Below are positions 56,863 to 64,000 of a DNA stretch of 64,000 nucleotides, in pieces. How positions within the stretch are numbered: the stretch's first letter is position 1; every line of letters starts with the position of its first letter. The notes beneath the pieces were generated by a model. It was not told the DNA's origin and did not search any database. It saw nothing but the letters and a program-made list of their open reading frames with translations. A program made the position numbers and the translations under genes. This DNA is from Catenuloplanes atrovinosus (GTDB lineage: Bacteria > Actinomycetota > Actinomycetes > Mycobacteriales > Micromonosporaceae): positions 3,183,001-3,247,000 of the forward strand of contig NZ_JAVDYB010000001.1 in assembly GCF_031458235.1 (NCBI RefSeq), written 5' to 3'.

Positions 56863-58848
56863 GTGATCGAGCGCGGAACGCCGCTGCGGCCGGGAGACCC
56901 CGAGCTGATCGGGCCCTACCGGGTGAGTGCCCGGCTGGGCGCGGGCGGCATGGGCGTGGTGTTCCTCGCGCACGACCCGGGCGGGCGGCCGGTCGCGGTC
57001 AAGGTCGTGCACGCGGAGATGGCCACGGACGAGGAGTTCCGCAAGCGGTTCCGGTCCGAGGTCGCGCGCGTGCGCCAGGTGCCGCCGTTCTGCACCGCGG
57101 AGGTGCTCGACGCGGATCCGGACGCGCCCCGGCCGTACCTGGTCACCGAGTTCGTGGACGGTCCCTCGCTGGCCGATGAGGTCGCCCGGCGCGGGCCGCT
57201 GTCCGCCTCGAACCTGCACGCCGTCGCGATCGGCGTGGCCACCGCGCTGACCGCGATCCACGGGGCCGGCGTCATCCACCGCGATCTCAAGCCGCACAAC
57301 GTGCTGCTCGCGCCCGGCACGCCGAAGGTGATCGACTTCGGCATCGCGCGCGCCTGGGAGTCGACCACCCAGCACACGCGTACCGGCCAGATCGTCGGCA
57401 CCGCGAACTACATGGCGCCGGAGCGGTTCGACGAGTCCGGCGGGCCGCTGACCGCCGCGGCGGACGTGTTCGCCTGGGGGTGCGTGGTCGCGTTCGCCGG
57501 GACCGGGCGCCCGCCGTTCCACGCGGACTCGCCGATGGCCGTGTTCGGCCGCATCCTCACCCAGGCACCGGACCTGGGCGGCCTGGACGGGCCGCTGCGC
57601 GCGCTGGTGGAGCGCGCGCTGGACCGCGACCCGGCGCGCCGGCCGACCGCGCGGGACCTGCTGGACGCGCTGATCGGCGGCGGCGCGGCGAGGTCGCCGC
57701 AGCTGGCGGACGCGCTGGAGACGCAGCCGGCGCTGCGCACGGCCGCGATCGAGATGCGGGAGAACCCGGGTCCGGCCTTCACGCTGCCGACGGAGACGCC
57801 GCCGGAGTCACTCTTCGGCCCGGCGCCCGCGAGCCCCTTCCCCGCGCCCGTACCGTCCGGACCGCCGGGGTCACCGCCTCCGTACGGCCCGGTCTCCGGC
57901 CCGCCGTACGGCCCGGCCCCGGTGTCGCCGGTCGGCGTGGGCTACCCACACGACGAGGACCGCACGCTGGCCATGCACCCGAGTCCCGGCTTCGCCGCCG
58001 GTCCCGGCGTGCCCGCCGGTCCGGGAATGCCGCCCGGGTACGGCTATCCGCCCGGCCCGCCCGTGCCGGCCGCTCCGGTGCGGCGCGCGGGCGGGGGCGG
58101 TCGGCTGCTCGTCGGCGCGCTCGTCGTGCTCCTGGCGATCGCGGTGGTCGGCGGCGGAGGCCTGCTCGCCGCGCACACCGCCGGCGCGTTCGGGGCGGCC
58201 GCCGGCGACGAGCTCGACGCGGAGGCCGAGACGCCCGACGTGCCCGCCGAGGACACGCCGCCCGCGCTGACCGTGCCGCCCGGGAGCCCGGTGGTCACCG
58301 ACGCGCTGACCGAGGGCGGGCAGTGGCACGGCACATACATCGTGGACGAGGAGGAGTCCAACTGCGACGTCCGGGACGGCGCGCTGCGCGCACAGCGGAT
58401 CACGCCCGGCAAGTACATCTGCGCCGGCCCGGAGACGCCGATCGAGGGCGACCACACGGTCTCGGTCACCGCGCGCCTGGAGAAGCCCGGCACCTGCCTC
58501 GGCGTCTGGCTCTACTGGGAGATCCCGCGCAGCTACCGCCTGACCGCCTGTGAGACCGCGTTCCGCATCGAGGTCGACCGCGAGGACGGCACCGGGCGCC
58601 TGCTCCGCGAGGTGCCGCTGGAGACGCCGCTGCCGCTGGACGAGCCGCTGCGCCTGCAGGTCGTGGTGGAGAACGACACCGTCCGGTTCGGTCACGACGG
58701 CGTCCTCGTCGCCGAGTCGCCGCTGCCCGAGCCGGACATCACGGCCGGGCGCGCCGCCGCCGTCGGGCTGGTCAGCGCGCCCGGCGACGAGACCCCGCCG
58801 TACGGGGCCTCGTTCACCGACATCGAGGTCGACTCGCTGGGGGATTGA
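56863..58848 (+). CDS. Receptor-type Ser/Thr protein kinase
   Basis: 661 residues from GTG 56863. The kinase domain (about 20-270) is complete: GAGGMGVVF glycine loop, VAVKVV Lys, HRDLKPHN (catalytic Asp141), DFG in VIDFGIARAW, and APE in NYMAPERF. A Pro/Gly-rich juxtamembrane linker (about 300-410) leads to a single helix (about 414-436, LVGALVVLLAIAVVGGGG). The external domain (about 440-661) has a jelly-roll look (WHGTYIVDEEESNCDV, GVWLYWEIPRSYRL, VVVENDTVRFGHDGVLVAE) instead of PASTA repeats. It probably senses an extracellular ligand. Confidence 0.93.
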   Translation: MIERGTPLRPGDPELIGPYRVSARLGAGGMGVVFLAHDPGGRPVAVKVVHAEMATDEEFRKRFRSEVARVRQVPPFCTAEVLDADPDAPRPYLVTEFVDGPSLADEVARRGPLSASNLHAVAIGVATALTAIHGAGVIHRDLKPHNVLLAPGTPKVIDFGIARAWESTTQHTRTGQIVGTANYMAPERFDESGGPLTAAADVFAWGCVVAFAGTGRPPFHADSPMAVFGRILTQAPDLGGLDGPLRALVERALDRDPARRPTARDLLDALIGGGAARSPQLADALETQPALRTAAIEMRENPGPAFTLPTETPPESLFGPAPASPFPAPVPSGPPGSPPPYGPVSGPPYGPAPVSPVGVGYPHDEDRTLAMHPSPGFAAGPGVPAGPGMPPGYGYPPGPPVPAAPVRRAGGGGRLLVGALVVLLAIAVVGGGGLLAAHTAGAFGAAAGDELDAEAETPDVPAEDTPPALTVPPGSPVVTDALTEGGQWHGTYIVDEEESNCDVRDGALRAQRITPGKYICAGPETPIEGDHTVSVTARLEKPGTCLGVWLYWEIPRSYRLTACETAFRIEVDREDGTGRLLREVPLETPLPLDEPLRLQVVVENDTVRFGHDGVLVAESPLPEPDITAGRAAAVGLVSAPGDETPPYGASFTDIEVDSLGD

Positions 58849-58851
58849 GCC

Positions 58852-60816
58852 TCAGCGCCGGACGCGGCAGCGCTGGGTGGCCGTCGCGGCCGGGTCGCTC
58901 TCCGAGGTGGCGGTCAGGAACACCTCGCCGGTACGGGCGGCGCCGCGCCCGGCGTCGACCGCGACGGTCACGGTGGTCCGGCCGCCGGCGCGGGCGACCG
59001 CGAGCGCGTTCGGCAGTTCCGCGCGCCAGCCGCGGCCGGTGACCGAGGCGGAGAGGCGGTACACGTCGGACCCGAGGTAGCGGGCGGCGTTCTCCGGGTG
59101 GGCGCCGCCCGGCACGTACCGGCCGGCGTTGGTCAGGGTGAACGTGCAGGTGGCCGGGGCGGTCTGCCGGCCCGGGGAGAGCGACGCCGCGTGCGTGGAG
59201 GCGCCGGCGCCGTCCAGCGAGCGGACCGCCACCGTGTACGACAGCACGCGGCCGTGCGAGCGCTGGATGTCGAGCACGTAGAAGTGCAGCCGGTTGGCCA
59301 CGTCGACGTACTCGTAGAAGCCGCCGGAGCGGGTGCCGGCGTGGAACAGCGCGTCGGAGAGCTGCCGGTAGTCGCCCATGGTGATCATCTGTGGCGTGCC
59401 GTCCGGCCGGATGAAGTCGACAAGGCCGATGTCGCCCGGGTGCGCGTCCACCACCCACTGGAACGGCGCGCGGTCCTGGTCCTTCGTCTTGCTGATCAGC
59501 ACGCCGTGGTCCGGGGTGAACGAGTCCGCGCCCATCCGGTCGACGACCTCGACCGTGTAGTTGTCGTATCCGCCGCCGTCGCAGAGCACGTCCGCGGTGA
59601 CCGAGCAGGCCGGTGCGCGGTCGTCGTCCATCGCGATGGTGATGCCGTTGAGCCCGGGCGTGGCCACGGCGCGCGCGGTCACCCGGGCCACCACGAGCCC
59701 GGACGCGGCCAGTTCCTCGCGGGAGAGCCGCAGCACCTGGTCCTCGCCGATCAGCTCGATCTTCAGCTTGTCCCGGATGGTGTGCAGCGAGCCCAGCGAG
59801 CCGCCGTTGACCGGCGGGATCTGCCAGCGCGTGTGCGGGCCGCCGGGGCCGTTGAACGAGCCGCGCGACATCATGCTCCACGGCCCGGTGTAGGCGCGGC
59901 GCAGCGGCGTACCGTACGGATTGTTGTAGTTGTCGCCGATGCTGAGCAGGTGGCTGAGCTCGTGCGCGTAGACGGCCTGGCCGGAGCTCTCCGCCTGGGT
60001 GGACGATCCGCCGCTCGCGTTCGGCCAGATGGTGGCCGCTGAGGCCCACGACGTCCACGGTACGTACCGGGTCGCGGCCGCGTTCGGCAGCGCCGGGTCC
60101 GGCGGCCCGAAGTCCTCGCTCACCGCGGCCGGCCCGGCGAAGCGCATCTGGCCGAACTCCTGCCAGGTGGACGACTCGTCCTGGCCGGCGGAGAGGATGA
60201 AGACCAGTTCGTAGGAGTCCGCGACCTCGTCGCCGACCTGCGCGCGCCACGCGCCGAGCCCGTCCGCGCGCAGGTCGCGGCCGCACGTCTCACCCGCGGG
60301 GCAGGCGCCCGGGTTCATGTCGTTCGTGATGCCGTACTGGTGGGCCGGGTTCGGCATCTCGTACGGGCCGAACGCGGTCAGGTCGACGCCGTAGCGGCCG
60401 TACGAGTCCTCCATCCAGTACTCGTGCAGCGTGTGGCCGCGGTTGAGCGGGCCGGGCGTGTTGAGGAAGTCGCGGTAGAACGCGGGCACGTCCTCGCGCG
60501 GGATGCCGGACGCGGACGGCTGCGGGTTGCCGAAGACCGTGGAGTGCGGCGCCTGGGTGACCACGAACGGCTGGTCCGGATAGTCCAGGGTGACCAGCGC
60601 GATCTCGAAGTTGCGCTCCGAGCCGGTGGCCGGCCAGTCCGCGCCCGGCACCGGGACGTAGTCGTCCCAGGTCATGTGGTCGGGGTTCTCCCAGCGCTGC
60701 GGGTCGAGGACGCGGAACGGGTCGGCGGGGGCGGCCCGGACGGCGGTGGCGGGAACGACGATCAGTGACAGGGCGAGGGCCGCGACGATCGCGCCGGCCG
60801 TCCGGGAACGCTGCAT
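58852..60816 (-). CDS. Secreted M6-like metalloprotease
   Basis: 654 residues from ATG 60816, with GGAGAG upstream. The signal peptide TAGAIVAALALSLIVVPATA precedes a catalytic region with HELSHLLSIGDNYNNPYG. The zinc ligands are His285, Glu286 and His289, and GPWSMMSRGSFNGPGG is the met-turn-like block of M6 peptidases. FRDFLNTPG and LHEYWMEDSYGRYGVDL match the M6 domain entry. C-terminal beta domains (about 500-654) with Cys near the end may bind a surface. It is convergent with the kinase gene (3-bp gap). Confidence 0.88.
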   Translation of the reverse strand: MQRSRTAGAIVAALALSLIVVPATAVRAAPADPFRVLDPQRWENPDHMTWDDYVPVPGADWPATGSERNFEIALVTLDYPDQPFVVTQAPHSTVFGNPQPSASGIPREDVPAFYRDFLNTPGPLNRGHTLHEYWMEDSYGRYGVDLTAFGPYEMPNPAHQYGITNDMNPGACPAGETCGRDLRADGLGAWRAQVGDEVADSYELVFILSAGQDESSTWQEFGQMRFAGPAAVSEDFGPPDPALPNAAATRYVPWTSWASAATIWPNASGGSSTQAESSGQAVYAHELSHLLSIGDNYNNPYGTPLRRAYTGPWSMMSRGSFNGPGGPHTRWQIPPVNGGSLGSLHTIRDKLKIELIGEDQVLRLSREELAASGLVVARVTARAVATPGLNGITIAMDDDRAPACSVTADVLCDGGGYDNYTVEVVDRMGADSFTPDHGVLISKTKDQDRAPFQWVVDAHPGDIGLVDFIRPDGTPQMITMGDYRQLSDALFHAGTRSGGFYEYVDVANRLHFYVLDIQRSHGRVLSYTVAVRSLDGAGASTHAASLSPGRQTAPATCTFTLTNAGRYVPGGAHPENAARYLGSDVYRLSASVTGRGWRAELPNALAVARAGGRTTVTVAVDAGRGAARTGEVFLTATSESDPAATATQRCRVRR

Positions 60817-60841
60817 CCGCTCTCTCCGCGCGCTCGTGGGG

Positions 60842-61279
60842 TCAGGACGCCGGCTGCAACTCGGGCGTGGCCGCGGCCCGGGTGCGCCGGGTGAGCAGCG
60901 CGTCCAGCGAGTACGGCCCGGGGCCGAGCACCGCGATGAGCAGGAACGCCCAGCAGAACAGCGCCGCCGCCTCGCCACCGTTCGCCACCGGCGCGAGCGC
61001 GTCCGGCTGGTGGACCACGAAGTAGGCGTACGCCATCGAGCCGGAGCAGAGCAGCGCGGCCACCCGGGTGGCGAGGCCGACCACGACGAGCGTGCCCGCG
61101 ACGAGTTGGATGACACCCGCGTACCAGCCGGGCCAGAGGCCGACCGCGACCGCCTCGCCGGTGCCGCGGCTGCCGCCGAAGAGTCCCAGCACGGTCGCGG
61201 AGCCGTGCACCGCGAAGATCAGCCCGACGACCACCCGAAACAATGTGGTAACGGGCACGGACAGTCGCTCGAACATCAT
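60842..61279 (-). CDS. DoxX-family membrane protein
   Basis: 145 residues with four helices: FRVVVGLIFAVHGSATVLGL, VIQLVAGTLVVVGLATRVA, ALLCSGSMAYAYFVVH and ALFCWAFLLIAVLGPGPYSL. The first helix pattern (R-x-x-x-G-x-x-F-x-x-H-G) is the DoxX signature. Such proteins are often linked to oxidative or thiol stress. The upstream gap is AT-rich and holds an AGATAT/ATATCT dyad. It is next to the M6 protease on the same strand. Confidence 0.87.
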   Translation of the reverse strand: MMFERLSVPVTTLFRVVVGLIFAVHGSATVLGLFGGSRGTGEAVAVGLWPGWYAGVIQLVAGTLVVVGLATRVAALLCSGSMAYAYFVVHQPDALAPVANGGEAAALFCWAFLLIAVLGPGPYSLDALLTRRTRAAATPELQPAS

Positions 61280-61330
61280 TACTCCTTAGCATCAGATCGG
61301 CTACCCACCGCGATCTCCACAGGGTGTCAT

Positions 61331-61354
61331 AGATATTGATACAAGTCGATATCT
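61331..61354. promoter_or_regulatory. AT-rich inverted repeat upstream of DoxX gene
   Basis: AGATAT and ATATCT with a 12-bp spacer, in a stretch unusually AT-rich for this window, 52 bp upstream of the DoxX start and 47 bp from the DinB-like start. It probably overlaps divergent promoters. Confidence 0.5.
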
Positions 61355-61400
61355 TGGTAATTCGTTTGCCGGTACGGGAACCGGCGCCGAGGATGCGGGC

Positions 61401-61982
61401 ATGGGGACGACACGACGCGCCGACATGTTCACCGCCGACGGCAGGCCATCCGACGACGACCCGCGCGAGCACGGGCCCACGATGGCGGACGAGCGCACCA
61501 CGCTGATCGAGTCGCTGCGCGTCGCCCGGCTCACGGTGGAGATGAAGTGCGCGGGCCTGGACGCGGAGGCGATGGCCCGCCGCAGCGTCCCGCCGTCCAC
61601 CATGTCGCTGCTCGGCCTGATCCGGCACCTGGCCGACGTCGAGCGCGCCACGTTCCGCGTGCTGATGGCCGGCGAGGACGCCCCGCGCCTGTTCGGCTCC
61701 GACACCGACCCCGACGGCGACTTCGACGGCGCGGTCACGGATCCGCGCCTGGTCGATGAGGCCTGGGCGGCCTGGCACGCCGAGGTCGACTACGCCACCC
61801 GGTTCGTCGAGGCGGCGCCGAGCCTGGACGTCACCGGCGACGACCCGGACAACCGGCACGGCAGCGGCGGCGGCTCGCTGTCGCTGCGCGACGTCCTGGT
61901 CGGGACCATCTACGAGTACGCCCGCCACGCCGGCCACGCGGATCTGCTCCGGGAGCGCATCGACGGCCGCGTCGGCCAGTAG
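61401..61982 (+). CDS. DinB/DUF664-family protein
   Basis: 193 residues. The helical bundle begins ADERTTLIESLRVARLTVEMKC. SLLGLIRHLADVERATFRVLM (about 74-94) and YEYARHAGHADLLRERIDG (about 171-189) carry the three metal-binding His of the DinB/DUF664 fold (RHL..., ARHAGHAD). Such proteins are metal-dependent thiol transferases or of unknown role in actinobacteria. GAGGA lies 8-9 nt before ATG 61401. A short gene follows within 10 bp. Confidence 0.88.
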   Translation: MGTTRRADMFTADGRPSDDDPREHGPTMADERTTLIESLRVARLTVEMKCAGLDAEAMARRSVPPSTMSLLGLIRHLADVERATFRVLMAGEDAPRLFGSDTDPDGDFDGAVTDPRLVDEAWAAWHAEVDYATRFVEAAPSLDVTGDDPDNRHGSGGGSLSLRDVLVGTIYEYARHAGHADLLRERIDGRVGQ

Positions 61983-61991
61983 AAAGGTGTG

Positions 61992-62300
61992 GTGACGCAG
62001 GAATCACCACTGGTCGCCGACCGGTATCCGCGACTCGCGGCCGAGCTGGCCGCCGCGCTCCGCGCCGCGGGCGAGCACCGGCTGGCGGACCGGGTGCCCG
62101 CGCTGCGGATCGTGCGGGAGTGCGGGTGCGGCGACGACTTCTGCCGGAGCCTCTACAGCGGGCCGCCGCCGGACGGGCCGTACGGCCCGGGCCACCGGTG
62201 CGTATGGCTGGTCCCGCCGTGGGCCGGCCTGCTGAACCTGGACGTGGTCGACGACGTGATCAGGTACGTCGAGATCATCGATCGGCCGGCGCTGGACTGA
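61992..62300 (+). CDS. Small Cys-containing hypothetical protein
   Basis: 102 residues from GTG 61992, with AAAGG 4-5 nt upstream; GTG 61989 is closer to the site. RIVRECGCGDDFCRSLYSGPPP holds three Cys in a tight cluster that could bind a metal or be redox active. The C terminus GLLNLDVVDDVIRYVEIID looks like a beta-alpha unit. No family is assigned. It follows the DinB-like gene by nine bases and overlaps the convergent TetR gene's end by 26 bases. Confidence 0.65.
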   Translation: MTQESPLVADRYPRLAAELAAALRAAGEHRLADRVPALRIVRECGCGDDFCRSLYSGPPPDGPYGPGHRCVWLVPPWAGLLNLDVVDDVIRYVEIIDRPALD

Positions 62301-62859
62301 CCGTCAGGACCGCGCGCAGCTCGCCGAGCGTGTCGAGGATGAGGTCGGCCAGCGGGCGCGCGTCGTCGCGGTCCAGCCACTCCTCCAGGGAGACGTAGAG
62401 CAGCGTCGCGCCGATCTCGGCGAGCAGCGCGGCCGTGGCGGGCGCGAGTCCGCGGTCGATGAACGCGGCCCGGACCACGTCGTGCAGCGCGCCGCGCTTG
62501 CGCAGCTCCCGCTCGCGCAGGCCCTCGTCGGAGCGGATGATCGCGCGCCGGGCGCGGAGGTCGTCGCGGCGCGGCTCGAACCGCTCGGCCGCGAGCGCGC
62601 GCAGGCCCGCCACGATCAGCGTCAGCGGGTCCGCGTCCGGCGGCGCCTCACCCATCAGCCGGTACGCGGCCTCGGTCGCCCGGTCCTCGGCGAACAACAC
62701 CTCGCGCTTGTCGGCGAAGTGACGGAAGAAGGTGCGCGTGGTCAGCCCGGCGCGCGCGGTGATCTCCGGGACCGTGGTCGCGGCGAAGCCCTGCTCGGTG
62801 AACAGCTCGATCGCGGCCCGCTCCAGTCGTTGCCGTGCGTCCGGCTCCCATCTCGCCAC
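62275..62859 (-). CDS. TetR family transcriptional regulator
   Basis: 194 residues from GTG 62859; upstream ATGs at 62892/62895 lie inside the operator-like repeat and are less likely. The HTH (about 6-52) reads RLERAAIELFTEQGFAATTVPEITARAGLTTRTFFRHFADKRE across its helices. The ligand-binding half is Ala/Leu-rich with a conserved LLAEIGATLLYVSLEEWL. It is divergent from the saccharopine-dehydrogenase-like gene at 62942. The shared gap holds a perfect 16-bp inverted repeat, so coregulation of both is expected. Confidence 0.9.
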   Translation of the reverse strand: MARWEPDARQRLERAAIELFTEQGFAATTVPEITARAGLTTRTFFRHFADKREVLFAEDRATEAAYRLMGEAPPDADPLTLIVAGLRALAAERFEPRRDDLRARRAIIRSDEGLRERELRKRGALHDVVRAAFIDRGLAPATAALLAEIGATLLYVSLEEWLDRDDARPLADLILDTLGELRAVLTVSPAPADR

Positions 62860-62872
62860 GCCGTCGATTCTA

Positions 62873-62926
62873 GTGATGACATGACGTGCCATCACGGGGT
62901 ACGGTCATGACACGTCATGTCATCAC
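62873..62926. promoter_or_regulatory. TetR-type operator: perfect 16-bp inverted repeat
   Basis: GTGATGACATGACGTG (62873-62888) and CACGTCATGTCATCAC (62911-62926), with a 22-bp spacer. Each arm includes the core ATGACGTG. The repeat fills the 82-bp gap between the divergent TetR and oxidoreductase genes, so two TetR dimers could bind. Confidence 0.82.
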
Positions 62927-62941
62927 GAAGTGGAGACGCGC

Positions 62942-64000
62942 ATGGAGACCTGGGTCCTGGGTGCCACCGGCCGCAGCGGGCGGGCGGTCACGACCGAGTT
63001 GGTGAGCCGCGGGCTCACGCCGGTCCTGGTGGGCCGCGACGCCGCCCGCCTGGCCGAGGCCGCGGACCGGATCGGCGGCGCCCGCACGGTGGTCGCCGCC
63101 TCGGTGACCGCGGCCGGCGAGGAGATCCGGCGGCAGCGGCCGGTCGCCGTGATCAACACGGTCGGCCCGTTCCGCGCGACCGCGACGCCGATCGCGCACG
63201 CCTGCCTGGACGCCGGCGCGCACTACGTCGACCTCGCCAACGAGGTGTCCGCGCTGGCCACGACGCTGGCGCTGGACGCGCGCGCGACCACGGCCGGCCG
63301 CAGTGTGGTGACCGGCGCCGGATTCGGCGTCACCGCCACCGAGAGCGTGGTCGTCGCGCTCTGCGCGGACCGGCCCCCCGCCGCCGAGGTACGGGTCGAC
63401 ATGGTCCCGTCGCTGGCGATGGAGGCGGGCGAACTCGGCGACGCGCTGGCCGCCACCATGCTCGACGGTCTGCCCGGCTTCGAGGGCGGCCGGCGCTTCC
63501 AGGGCCGCCGCTACCGGCGCGGACGCCCGGCCCCGGCCCGGCTCGGCGGCGACGCCACCCCGCTGACGCTGCCGGACGGGTCCCGCGTGGTCACGGTCGG
63601 CATGCCGCTCGGCGAGCTGATCGCGGCCCAGCGCGCCAGCGGCGCCCCCGAGGTGGTCGCCGCGTCCAGCGAGGCGGCCCCGCTCCGGCACGTGCTGCCG
63701 CTCGCGTCCGTGCTGCTGGAGTTCGCGCCGCTGCGCACGTTCGCGATCCGCCGCTTCGCCCGGGTACGGTTCGGCGCCCGCCCCGCCTCACGCGCGCACT
63801 CCTGGGGTCACGCGCGCGTCCGCTGGGCCGACGGCACGGTCCGCGAGGGCTGGCTCCGCCTCGGCGACGCCCAGGCCTACACCGGCGCCGTCCCCGCCGA
63901 GGTCACCCGCCGCCTCCTCGCCGGCGAGGGCCGCCCCGGCGCCCACACCCCCGCCGCCCTCTTCGGCCCGTCCCTGGCCGAATCCTGCGGCGGCGAGTTC
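62942..64000 (+). CDS. Saccharopine dehydrogenase-like NAD(P)-binding protein (partial)
   Basis: 353 codons are visible from ATG 62942 (GGAG upstream), and the frame is still open at the window end. METWVLGATGRSGRAVTTEL is the Rossmann motif in the atypical GATGxxG form of trans-acting enoyl reductases and SDH-like proteins. VAVINTVGPFRATATPIAHAC and HYVDLANEV (about 90-98) follow the family. It is divergent from, and probably repressed by, the TetR regulator at 62275. It is distinct from the Lys9-type paralogue at 1851. Substrate unknown. Confidence 0.85.
   Translation, partial: METWVLGATGRSGRAVTTELVSRGLTPVLVGRDAARLAEAADRIGGARTVVAASVTAAGEEIRRQRPVAVINTVGPFRATATPIAHACLDAGAHYVDLANEVSALATTLALDARATTAGRSVVTGAGFGVTATESVVVALCADRPPAAEVRVDMVPSLAMEAGELGDALAATMLDGLPGFEGGRRFQGRRYRRGRPAPARLGGDATPLTLPDGSRVVTVGMPLGELIAAQRASGAPEVVAASSEAAPLRHVLPLASVLLEFAPLRTFAIRRFARVRFGARPASRAHSWGHARVRWADGTVREGWLRLGDAQAYTGAVPAEVTRRLLAGEGRPGAHTPAALFGPSLAESCGGEF

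Overview
The window is about 74% G+C by eye. It has strong G/C bias at third codon positions, many GTG starts, many short or overlapping ATGA/GTGA gene junctions, and typical high-GC Gram-positive families (DUF574 methyltransferase, ECF42-type sigma factors with YCII partners, WXG100-like proteins, Ni-superoxide dismutase, Tat-type RR signals). This fits an Actinomycetota chromosome, most likely Micromonosporaceae (Actinoplanes/Catenuloplanes-like). That placement is inference; no search was run. No rRNA, tRNA, intact transposase or CRISPR array was seen.

Layout. 0-12.5 kb: a GIDE-like membrane protein, TetR, a saccharopine-dehydrogenase-like oxidoreductase, an alpha/beta hydrolase plus HAD pair, an EAL-HDOD signalling protein, a YCII/ECF42 sigma module, a DyP-type peroxidase lipoprotein, a secreted PQQ-type propeller protein, and a LysR/SDR pair with matching palindromes. 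12.5-21 kb: an internally deleted TauE/SafE gene, a small YbaB-like gene, a flavin reductase, sodN, and a convergent operon (DUF4331, TPR, His-rich Ni/Co transporter) that plausibly feeds nickel to SodN; then an amino-sugar kinase and murQ for cell-wall sugar recycling. 21-33 kb: serine dehydratase, a solute-binding lipoprotein coupled to a membrane protein, a PanE-like reductase, a methyltransferase, a GH43-like propeller and GNAT; then a copper module (csoR, secreted His-rich protein, copA) with two CsoR-type operators; then an ArsR/SRPBCC pair behind a perfect operator-like palindrome.

33-42.7 kb: a LLM flavin oxidoreductase, a SigE-type sigma operon, a second YCII/ECF42 module whose sigma factor is fused to a truncated tyrosine-recombinase-like domain, a DUF574 methyltransferase, a cytochrome P450 and a UPF0104 membrane protein. 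42.8-45.1 kb: the most notable locus, a compact type-VII-like polymorphic toxin operon. It runs YbaB-like protein, WXG/EspC-like helical protein, stand-alone CpnT-type trafficking domain, separate EndoU-type RNase toxin, probable immunity protein, then a terminator hairpin. 45.1-61 kb is rich in secreted hydrolases: two M6 proteases, an M36 protease, a Tat pectate lyase behind a LacI-type operator, a HAF-repeat protein, and a Ser/Thr kinase with an extracellular domain. 61-64 kb: DoxX, DinB, a TetR gene and a divergent saccharopine-dehydrogenase-like gene that runs off the window, the last two sharing a perfect 16-bp inverted repeat.

Two dispersed non-coding repeat families stand out. Family A is a 66-70 bp palindrome (three copies: about 52, 25867 and 39543) ending in CGATCTAGG/CCTAGATCG. 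Family B is a REP-like GC hairpin element (3.2, 5.7 and 12.5 kb), with an 82-bp block shared by two copies at only three mismatches.
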